From Patiria miniata (lineage: Eukaryota; Echinodermata; Asteroidea; Valvatida; Asterinidae): DNA of 64,000 nucleotides. A model generated the notes under the pieces. It searched no databases, was not told the DNA's origin, and saw nothing but the letters and a program-made list of their open reading frames with translations. The DNA lies in assembly GCF_015706575.1 (NCBI RefSeq), contig NW_024037070.1, positions 2,847,874 through 2,911,873 of the forward strand, given 5' to 3'. Of this stretch, positions 39,101 through 51,100 are shown one piece after another. Positions within the stretch are counted from its first letter, which is position 1. Each line of letters begins with the position of its first letter. Position numbers and translations under genes: made by a program.

Positions 39101-42100
39101 GGCAAAGCCCTCAACACCATCAACTTTTCCAATAATGAATCATGTTGCATGACAATACCTTCGACGCATAATGTTGTGAGCCCAGAAAATGAAAGAGTGC
39201 ATACACGACACGCATAATGCACCAAACATTCTTTATCTGCAAATTATTCACTGTAAAGTGTATAAAACCAGAACTGCGGGAAGTATGGATATATTGCTTG
39301 AAAGGCAGACGACTGGCTTCCAGGTTCAATAATCTGTAGGTCTGTTTTACAAAAGATGTATTGTCCTGTCCATAGATTTTTTCAGACTTGTATGTAGGCA
39401 GATACATGAACCCCTGGTGTCATTTTGGCAATTTGGATACTTCTAAAGCCGTGCCATGGAAGGTATTTGCATTTTACAGAAAAGGGTAAAGATCGGCCCT
39501 CGTGAAAAGTCACTGTAGCAGAATGACTGCAATTCCTCCATGATATACATTGTAACTGTCAAGTCACGAAATATAGATTACTTTGACCTGAACCTACTTG
39601 TACACGTGCCACGTGCACTTCGGGACATTTATTCTCAAAGCAACCGCCATGTGTTTTCTCCACGAATTTATGTCGTCAAACGGCGGTAAATTCACACTTT
39701 CCACAAGTATCCCACTCATGGCGAATATATAAAGATTGGGCGATAAAGTCTTAGCATCTGTAGCTTAAATTTGGTGACTGTTGTCATGAGTGAAAACCAA
39801 CATCTGACCAGATGCTGGTGAAATTATGAATTGAATTTTTACATCAGTCGAAACGTCGAGCAGATTATGATACCTTTGGGCAAGGGTGGATCCAGAACAC
39901 AATTTTTTTGGGGGGGGGGGGCCAAAAAAAATTTTGGTCCCCCAAAAAAGTGGGTCTAAAAAATTACGGCGTGGGGTTCGGGGCCCGCTTAAGGGCCCCG
40001 AATTTTTTTTGGATTCTAGATGCTCTGTGGTGCGATCTGAGGCAATTTCTGACCACTTTAACCAATTTTTTTTTAGGAAAAGATGGTGGTGTACTCATTG
40101 CCTGCCTTTATTGCGATGTCACATTAAAAAAAAAAAATTGGTTTCGTATTTGGGGGGGGGGGGGGGGGGGGGGCATGGCCCCCTTTGGCCCCCCCCCCTG
40201 GATCCGCCCTTGCCTTTGGGAACTGGTTTACGTCAAGTTCGGTATGGAATGAGTAAATTATCGCATGGTTATACCATGGAGGAATAAGAACACAACAGTA
40301 ACACGCGGAAGTGAGTAACATCATCCAGTCAGCATTGATCACTTGAGGTCCACGCACTTTCTTAAAGGTCATCAGTCCCAACTACGAATCGGGCCATATT
40401 AAGAACCAGACATCTGTGTTTTTTTCCCGGTACGACCATTATAAATCTATGTATCCAGACATAGAATGTATATTTCAGTACTCTATTGACACTTTTAAAC
40501 GGTGCGGCTGTGCCAAGCCTCCCTTCTGTTGTTTGCTAAGAGGATCCACTCTTTGTTGAGTTGTGAAAGTGCTGCCATCATATCGATCGCTCCAGGGTTC
40601 TTCCAAGCAGGCATCTTGTTCCTCTCTTTCAAACCAACACCCGAGAGGATTATTACGACACCAGAGAGGAAATGTCTCAATATCGCAGGATCATGGATGG
40701 AGGATAGTGACCTCTCTAAGTGTGCACGTGTGACAGGAACATTCCCGCCTAAACTGCACCCTGTACATTGCACACAATTCTTTATTACTGTGTACAATAT
40801 TTAGAGAAGAGTCGCTATAAAATATAGCAAAAAGATGCGTGTAACTCAATGCGTCTGCTGTAGGAGGATGGGGCGTGGGAGGGACATGCGCATGGGGGAT
40901 TCATTGTGTCATCATCGTTACCCAAATTAGTGCTTGTTGATGGATCAAAATATGTTTTTGCTCGTTTTGTGATATGTGCGAAGATGTTGAAGAGAAAGTG
41001 AACAGACTTTGCTGCAGCTGGCGCTCCATGCATATGCTGGTACCTATTGTGTGTTCGATGTTACCTATTGCACCTCTGGTCCATACTACAACTCGTCGCG
41101 TTTTTGTCCATTCTGGCGAACAGGTTGCACCGCGTCTTTTCCATACCGGCGAACATGAATGGAAATGAACTCCCCCACTTTAGTACCGTAATGGTTATGT
41201 ACATCCCTGAACATTCATGGAACCATTTCAATAATATTCCTATGTTACGGTTATAATACTAATTACTATAGTAAATTAGGAGTCTGTAGCGCAGAAAATC
41301 CCAGGACTTATTTAAATCTCTTTTATAATGTGTTTGCATTTAATCGTTTTTCTGCGGGAGAAAGATTTTGCCGTTAGCGTAAATCCGCCTGGTTCTACTA
41401 CATGTACGGATGGGTAGTTGAGTAGTGTGGAGTGTGCTCCATATGGCGCAACCCCGATTCAAGGTCAAACTTGTAACAAAACACAATACAGTCATTGTAC
41501 TGTATTGAATATTTTTCCCGCCCTGAGTGGAATCTTTCACTGGAGTGACTTTCAGTTCAATTCGATTCAATATTTTTATTTCATAACAATTAAATAACTT
41601 TAAAAGTGAATTTCTTCTTCCTCACATGTGCACATAAAAACAATATACATGTATTTAGACGAGTAAACATTTACATAAGTCGAAAAGTACAATTTATGAA
41701 GAAATAATAATAAAATCGCCAGCAAAAATCCCTACTTTAAAAAAAGAGAAGCTTGAAAACAAAAGCTTATTGTTATAAAAAAATTCAAATCTGCATGCTG
41801 ATATGCTTAGGTTATTTATTTAAAAAGGTCAAATCTGATTGTAAAAACATTGCAAACATTACAGTATTTAGGCCTATCTGATAAAATTAGAATTATAGAG
41901 ATGAATGGCACTAAGTAAAAAAGAAAAACTTGCCAATAAAAAGGCTAGATAGTTGACATTTATACTTATTAGATGAATCATGATTATCAGGTAATGGTAA
42001 AATATCTGTGTTTTTAAAACTAAACATACGCCTTTGATGTTCTTTAGTTGTTGTGTGATGTCTGTTTTTTCCCCCCAATTTGATAGGAATTTGAAACGCC

Positions 42101-45100
42101 ACCAAAACTGCAAAGCACATTATGTTTATGAAGCATGTTGAAAATTACTTCATGGAAAAAATGGCAATTTAATGAATAAAGATATTTGTATTTGGCGGTG
42201 TACAATTGTGAATAATCTTGGATTTATAAAACACATGATGATCTCGTGACCATGGCGCGTATTGCATCACCCCGATGCGTGACTGAGACTGAAAGTCAGT
42301 CGTACCATACACACCACGTGGTGGAGGAAGCTAGAAGGGGCCCAATTACGGAACCTGGCCCAATTCAGTATCACACGTTTCATCTCTCATCGCAACCCCA
42401 TATTGCTTTGCCGTTGTCACGATAATTCATCTGCATCAGTTCTGTAATAAAATATTTTATTGTGTATTATCTGCTCCGTGCACTGTAAAACTGGAGTGTT
42501 AAATTTACACCATTGGTATCTATATAGGACCATCTGGTGTTAAATTTTACTGGTGTTGTCCTATATAAATACCGAATGGTGTTAAATTAACACTACAGTT
42601 TTTGCAGTGTGGTCATTTTAGTAAAATTGTTTTGTTTACTGCGGTCGCAGAAGCTCGTTATATTAAACAGGAAGTTCCAATAAATGTCGCCTAGCCGTTT
42701 TAACATATGACAAAATTACAACCTCCGTTAGAAATTAACTATGTAAACAATGCATTGACATAACTCAGCAGCGGCTGCGAAATGTTTTCAAAAATTCAAA
42801 GCGTTGTTGGTTACACAATTACTGCAGGACGTGCCGACATTCAACTGCAATGCACTCGATATTACAACTCGTTTTCTTGTAACTTTTTTACGAGAATGTT
42901 TAAGGTTAGCTAATTTTATGTCATCCTACACCATATTGCTCAATATTGCTGCCGTATCGCAGTGATGATTTGAAAGAAGTCGAACACTTCGAATATATCT
43001 TGGGTTAACATATTTTGTCGTGCATGTACATGTACATGTACTAGATGTAGCTATGCTTGCCCGTCAAACTTGCGCTGGCTCATTGCCAACAAAATAAGGC
43101 AGGAGACATTTATGCTGACGTCATATCCCGAGGCCGAGACGTCTGTTTGTAGTCTGAATAGGCCTACACGTGCATTAGCTCTGACTGAACACCGATGGCT
43201 GAAAGTGATAAGTAGCATGGTAGTAGGCATACTGGAGCATTTAAAGAGCCTATCCAGTCAATGCCATTTCCAAACATCGATACGAAAATATGCGTGGAAC
43301 TCGCGAAGGGCATCCGTTATTTTTAGAGTTTTCTTTGACATGTAAACAGTGTCAATGTCTCGCAGGGTTTTACTTCGCTTTATTTCGTACGGGCGCTATT
43401 TCTTTGTAAGTTCCTTTTCCTGGAAATGATTTCGAATGGATGATTTGTATGGGTGTCTAGATTATCTATAACTACAAAACACCAACTCCACTATCAATTT
43501 TGTCCCCAAAACTATTGTACCTCAAAAATACTAAATATAGGAATGATAGTATTGGCCCTTGCTCCGTCAGTCATGTGAAAGAAAAATTGATGAAAATTAT
43601 AAAACAGGTTAAAATATGATATAGGTCAATAAGCTAGGCTTTTACCGCACAATTCGTAACACACCATTACGTTGATAATTGCAAGTATTGGGAATTTGGG
43701 ATACAATGCGGATTCGTATTCCGCTTGATTAAATTTTTAAGGAACAAAAGATACAATTCTCCTTTCAGATTTTTAAACATCCGTTTTGAAATGCATTTTT
43801 ATTGGAGAGTATGCTAGGCTGAATTGTAAATGCTGACCATGTACATGTACCACGGGACATTATTAAAACAAAATCTGACCAATGAGCAGACGCAGACTCG
43901 TGACTCGGACTCGGACTCGAGTCCGACTCGAGTCACATTTTTAGTGACTCGGACTCGGACTCGAGTCACTTTGACTTACGACTCGGACTCGGGGCTACGG
44001 ACTCGGACTTGGACTCGAACTGACTTGTGACTCGACGGAAATTACCGCACTGCACACGCACACATACATAGAAGTCTAACAAAAGATATTTGAAACACCT
44101 GAACTTTAATTGCATAAGTTAGGACAATACCAGTTTCGTCTGAATTGCCTTTATAACTGTTTTTGCAAATGAACTCCTCATTTCCAGAGAACATTCCAGA
44201 GAAAAGCTGTGGGGAAAAATGGAAATTTACAGGACCTGAAATGTACGTATTTCCAATACTATATCAAAGGTGACTCTGAATCTCTGAATTCCATAAAATG
44301 TACGTTTTTCCAATAATGTTAGAGGTGATTCGTGACTCGGACTTGGACTCGACCTTTGTGACTCGTGACTCGGACTCGACCTGGAGGACTCGGACTTGGA
44401 CTCGAGAAATGTGACTCGGACTTGGACTTGGACTCGATGTTTCATGACTCGAATACAAGTCTGCCAATGAGAGGTTACCAGTTCCCTCAAAATAGAGCAA
44501 ACGAGAACACCGGCCGTGTTATGGCTTCAGGGTGCAGGCAAGTGAATCAATTGCCATAAACCCCAATGACAAATGCCCTCACTTCAAACGATCACGACAA
44601 ATACTCGCAACTCTCCAATGTGTTTGAGACACACATCAAACTGAAACTTATTTCACCATCTTTCACTTTCTGGTCCATTTGGGGGGTTTATAATGTCTTA
44701 AAATTTTACTACAAAGATGATCACCCCTAAAAGTTACCCGAAGGTCCGTCGCCATTTTGAAAAATGATTCCTCTATTGGAAAAAAGAGTAAATTTTAGGG
44801 CTAATAGAGAATTTGAGGGCATGTCAATCGTGATTTGCCCCACGCAGGAGATTTAGGGCCTTTTTACTTGCCTGCAGTACCTGTACCGTACCTGATGTGA
44901 CATGGGTGGGTGTCAGCAGGGTGTAAGGATGTAGACTGTCTGGTGCCAGTAAGGTAAAAACAGGAAGAACGGCGCTGTGGAATAAACCAAAACGACAACA
45001 AAAGACGGCATATGAGAAAGTTCAATCCAATTTAGAAGTTAACAAACTAGAAAACATCTGTCAAATTTCGAGGCTTTGTTTGTTTTTTAAGACGTCCATT

Positions 45101-48100
45101 AAAATTTAATTGTGCGCTCAACTGATCATAGTATTTCTCTCCAATTAATTAAATCTGCCCAAATGGTCGGATCACACAATGATCTTTTTCCTTTATTCTT
45201 GAATTTTCTTTGTCTCCAAAATCCACTTGTCTGTCAAATACAAATTCTACGTGTTTCCAAAGAAACAAGAAAGTAGCGGAAGTACTAGCAGTGTGCCTTC
45301 GGAGTTTTCCGTTGTCATTTCCGTAATACAACTCGCTATCAATGCCCCCGAGAGAAGGGGTGAAGAAATAAATGATCTATTGGAAGAGATCGGGAAGGAT
45401 AAAAAGGAATGGAGTAAAATGTTCATGCAACGGAAAACATTACATAACGTGCAGAAGTTTCCAACTTTCACTCGGGGGTTACACACTGAGTATACAGTGT
45501 TTATACGTCGGTGAAGGGCAAAACCTAATTTGATTTACATCACCGCAACGCAAAAATCCCCTCACAAAGTATCACGTCCCATTTGAGGTCTTATGAAGAG
45601 GTTGCCTTTGACCATCATGTTCATAACTGGCAAAAGCTAGCCGGAAGAAAGAAATCTGGTGTATAAATGAAATAATTTATGGCCAGGTATTATTCTGGCC
45701 TGTGGCGTCACAGATCAGTGAGAATATACATGGACGCAGGGGCGGGAATTTTTTGTTTCATTTCCCGCGGGCAAAATTGGCTTGCAGCCAAGATTCACAA
45801 CCAGACATGTGGGTTGTGCATGCATGTGTTTCGTCAATGAACTGATCACACGCGTGCCGTGCGTGGACAGGTAATGATGTACAGTGTATAATAATTTTTA
45901 ATATACAGCCAGTCTGTCGTTTTGTCCGTAGTGTTGATTTCTGCATTGAGTGAACAATATTCTGATGCATTTTGGATGTTTAATTAGTACCTCCAATTTG
46001 TGTTGGTGATTCCGAACGCAAAGCTAATTCAAAGTACATGTAGTAGAAGGTAGATTTATTCTCTCTGGCGCAGTTCGGGCTGTTCTGTACTTCAGTGGGC
46101 CTGACGTCGATTTCGACTTTTTGGTCGCTTTTTGCCGAGAGGCTGTATCATTGGCGGCAGGTGGAACCTGAAATACGTTTCGATCTCCGGGGGTCGGGGG
46201 AAAAACAAGCTTGGATTAGGTCGCCAAAACGCCGCCATGGAGTAGTAAATAAACCGCAGCCAGCCTCTGGATCAATACTTCTTAGTGGTAACAAACTCTT
46301 CTACTGATGATGGAGGAGGAAGATTGCTTCGTGTATCAACTGCCTCGCCTCCGGGCGGCGCGCTCGTGACGTCATCGCGACCCTGCCATTCATAGATGAA
46401 TGATTCCCTTATATGGTGTTTCATTCACTGCCATCGTCGTGAAAGCAATTTGCAGCTGCCTATATCTGTGTTTTTACGATGATGTTTAGAATCTCACCTC
46501 GGCGTCATTAAATCGAAGGGAAATTGCTTGCTTGTTTACATGATAATGCCACCACCTTGACAATAATGAAATCTACAGCAAAGACACAATCTAAACTCAG
46601 TTCGATCATGGAGGTAGGAAACTCCATGGTTCCATTGAGTGTATGAAGAATACGACTCTAGTTAATGGCTTTGCATTGTCGATAATGCAAAAACGTTTAA
46701 CATTTTGATACGTACATGTTTCCATGGTTACAGAATCATGCATGATTCATGTAAACAGTTACAGAATGCATGCATGATTCTAAAGGGACAAGCGGTGGAA
46801 CATTCAGTGAGGCAAATGCAATACTTTCCAGCTCCCAAATCCAGTTGTACTGATAAATTCTGATTCCCATTGATCCATATTTTGTTACTTTACTACAAAC
46901 AACTTCAGACGTTTCGATAATAAATGGAACCAAAATTATTTTATGTGCCAGTGAATTCTTGTGATCGATACAAACTGCTTAAATATTAAACATTAAAGTG
47001 AATTGATAATTTGCAAGTTTCTATTTTATTTACTGATAAACCTATTCGTGAATTTTGACCAACTCATTTGTCATAATTTTCATTGAAAGATAAATGACAA
47101 ATTTGACAAATATGTATTTATTGTTCTTTCTTTCACAAGGTCAAGTCCAAAATAATAAAATAAGATGAACTTGTCATACATCGCTTGTCCAATTTTGTCT
47201 AGTTTGATATAGATACAACTGTACAAAAATGCTACATTTGTACTTGAATTGATAACACAAAATTACCAGTAGTGACACTGAGTCACTTAATTCGGTTCTT
47301 TTCAGTTTTCTATTCAAATGTTTTCAATTTGAAAACTGCAACGATATAATTTGACTCTGAAAACGACATAATAGTTTGCAGTCCTCATTTGCTACATGTA
47401 CCAAATAAAATCGCTGAAATTAGCTCTATAATGAAGCACACACAATTATCATTATGTAACAAATAAGTAGCCCTGATTAGCAGTGGTGTTTTATCAGCAA
47501 ATAATTCTCAGGTGGACTCGTCAGTAAACGTCAAAAATAGCCAGAGATTTCTAGTTGTGTTTATTGTGAGGGAGGGTTGTACGTGTGTGGTAAATAATGA
47601 GCCACCTCTGTTAATTAATGTGGGGGCTGTTGGCTGGCGTTGGTCGTTTCTGAGAAGAATGGGTCATTAATTGCTTTACTGCCAGCAATGTAGTTGCAAG
47701 CAAGTAATAATTATATTTTTGTACCAATGTTTTTTTCCTACACTTACCTTCACAAATCCTACAAATTTCATCAAAAACATTTTTTTTTAATGATTTTGAT
47801 TTTTTTAAAATGTATTTATTACATTTCTTTATCCAGGGTATGCCCAAATCGTTTATAAAATTATAATTTATTTCCATTGGGGCCCTGCATACATTACAAA
47901 TTATTAAATGAAGTTAACCAAAACAAAATTCATAAGGAAAAAGTGCATTGGTGAAACAGACTTGGTATGTAAATACTTATAAAATACAAGTACTTAAGAC
48001 GTATTTCACAAAGTTCATTTTAAACATGAAAGTATGAGGGTTGAGTTGCTAATATCAGGATGGGCGAAAACCTTGGGAAATTCTTATTTGGGAAAACCCC

Positions 48101-51100
48101 CCAAAATTACCGTATCGGATTTAATATGGCGGAACGCCCAGACATTTTACCTAAAATGAAATGTACCAAATTAGTAAGGGTTCAAATTAAGTACAAACAA
48201 TTAATTTCCCTGGATTCTACTTCATCTGTTTTGAAATATTAACCTGTTGAATCTGAAATGATCCAACTGCGCACTTCTCCGATCATCGAGATCGAGCAGA
48301 TTTGAGATATTATTGGAAAACGAACTGTTATTTAAAGGGAATATACAACATTTGCAAACATCGAAAAACAAAACTACCAAATGTTTACGAAATACCTTAC
48401 TAGGATGTTGGTAAATGACAGTCTAAAGCATCCTGTAAAATTATGGCACCGGGTGTGAAGTCATTTTATAGAAAAGTTGTATTTTGAATAAATTTCCGGC
48501 CGACCAAATTTACCATTTTTTTCAGTCAAAATTGTGTTTGCTATTGGTTACATGTTCATGAACGGGTGCAGGCCAGCTAGACTGGTTCCCTTACCTTACA
48601 ATTTTCCGGCATCTATGAATTGATCGATTTCATCTTTAGTGGAGTCCAGGAACCAGACTATTTGAACATATTTGTTTTTCTTGGTATTTCCAGCATTTCC
48701 GAACACAGAACCTCAAACATGTCAGTGTAACAATATTTGATCTGTTATACAAACCCCTCAAATAGTCCATTTCTGAAAATTACAGCAAAAGCCAATGATG
48801 TACATTCCCTTTAAGACCGCGCAAGTATTGGATAAAATGTTGCTGCATTCGGCAAGGTTACTCTCTCTAAGAAGGCCCGAGTTTAATGAAGAAACTCTGA
48901 TTTCATTGCAGTGATCTTGACCTTTGTGAACTGCCTTAGCGTTAAGGCAGCAACCCGTGTCCAAGATGTCTTCACTGCTTCCAAGGTGATCGCCCTCCTC
49001 CTTATCATCGTCGCTGGCCTGGTCCACCTCTTCCTTGGTGAGTTGTAAGCAGGGTGCCCAGCCACTCTGGAAGTCAGGGAAAACCTTGAAAATGAGTTTC
49101 CAGTTTTCCAGTCAGGGAAAACTCAGGGAATTTGAGAAAAATGCCAAAGTAATCAGGGAAAACTTGGGGAATTTGACAGCGACCCAGAAGGGAAAGTTTT
49201 TCACCAGTTTGGTGTATGTGCGTCTCTGTTGCATATGGTGAGAAAGGATGGTTATAAGGGCAGAAGGGAGGTCATCGCTTGTCAACAAGTTGCCTGTGAA
49301 TTATCCATATCTTACTTGCTCTGTTGCAACCAGTGACTTCACAGCAACCTTAAAGCAAAAAATATATTTCATGGAATTTTGGAAATTTCTCGGGGAAATT
49401 GGAGGGAAACCTCCGAAATTGTGTTTTCATAAAGTGCTGGGAACCCTGGGTAGTGAGTTTTAGTCCAAACTTTTACCAGACTTGGAGCCAGAACTTATAC
49501 TGGCAAGTACATCAAGATAGTTTCTCATCCTGATAAACTCTTTCATGTGGCAATCTTTATTTGAATTTGTTATTAGGCATTTAAACAAATGACCACTGTT
49601 GACAGCTTAAGAAATTGCCCCCTCCCCAACAAACATTTCATAAAGTGACAAATAGGGTGGGGATGGGGAAAATTGTAATTCAAATGGCACAGATTTACAG
49701 GATGTTATTTGATACACTGCTCAGCAGGCGCGGATCCAGAGGGGGTTGGGGGGGGGGGTTTGGGGGTAAAAAAAACCCCCAAAAAACCATGACACCCCCA
49801 AAATAATTATACTGGTATAATGTCCCCCTGTTCAAAATACGGTACACCATTCTGTAATCTAGTGTTAATAATCATCAAATTTGAACAGTGCCCCCTATTG
49901 AAATATGGTACCAGCCCCCCCCCCCCCCCTCCAGTTTTTGATTTTACGGAGGCCAAGTGTCCGGAGAAAAAACCTGTGTACATTTTCAGATTTTTTGGCT
50001 GATTAAACCCCCCCCCCCCCCTGCGAAAATTCCTGGATCTGGCCCTGCTCAGTTAAATATATTTTTTAAATTTAAGAATAGGCTAGGGGTTTCCTTTTTT
50101 TTTATTAGAGTGAGAACGGTGGTTTGTCACTTTCTAAAATCTGTTGTCTTTTGATTTAGGTAACACCGAGAACTTTGAGAACTCCTTTGAAGGTTCTACC
50201 ACAAGTGTTGGAGACATTGTGCTTGCCCTTTACTCTGGCCTGTTTGCCTACGGAGGATGGTGAGGGTTATCAGCCAGAAACAACCATGTTCCCTTAGTCT
50301 GACTTTCTGGGAACACGGAACTGTTAAACAGCAAAGCGATGTGTGGCTGTGTATCTTTCACCAAAAGCTTTTTTTTTTGGGGGGGGGGGTGGGGGAGATT
50401 AATAGCTTGTGCTGTTGCTAGGTCCACCACATGTGATTGTCCTTTTTGTGGGCATGCATTGCATTGTGGTCTAGCTGTTGCATTGTGTGTACCGCAGTTT
50501 ATATAACTTAACATTCTCCTTTAACTTTTGGTATTGAACAGAAATGACAGAAGAATAGAATAATTTTTAAGTTGACTTGAAATAATAAACATCCAGATAC
50601 GTGTAGTTTTAGTTGTAATAGTCTCAGAAATGCTTTTGACCACCGTGCAAGTAATACCACAGGCATTTCATGGCCATTTTAAAGTTGTCCAATGTGAAGC
50701 TGCATTCTGTGGAACCATACAGGGTATCCCGAAAAGAACTGCAAATTTGGTCAATTGTTTATTATATTTATTTGATTTTTCCACAGGAATTACCTGAACT
50801 TTGTTACAGAAGAGTTGGTCAATCCGTACAGGTAAGTTCAAAATCTGTTATTGTTTTCCATGAAATTCAGTTCAAAATTCATGTATTTTTATATTCCAGT
50901 TTGAAATGGAATCAATGCAGATTTTGCTGGAAAAACATGTTGATATTTTCCCGCCTTTTATATTTTTAAACATATTTACAGAAACCTTCCCCGTGCTATT
51001 GTCATCTCTGTTCCTTTGGTGATCGTTGTTTACGTCCTGGCCAACGTGGCATATTTTTCTGCTATGTCAACAGCAGAACTAACAGCCTCCAAAGCTGTAG

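Larger units (their letters stand above)
33120..48911 (+). other. SLC7 intron of 15.8 kb
   Basis: No recognised gene lies here. The intron holds repeat copies at 34878-35396, 35401-35876, 36409-36470 and 48336-48810, hAT-like elements at 37106-38121 and 39881-40212, and a foldback at 42481-42609. It also holds GACTCG arrays near 44 kb, a CpG-rich stretch at 46060-46400 and an unexplained frame at 45227-45514. The rest is AT-rich and featureless to my reading. Confidence 0.8.

Noticed and set aside
39722..39734. TATATAAAG inside the large intron
   Set aside because: It resembles a TATA box, but no donor site, reading frame or CpG context follows.
43830..44030. Frame encoding DSDSDS and RTRTR runs
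   Set aside because: It is translation of the GACTCG array, not a protein.
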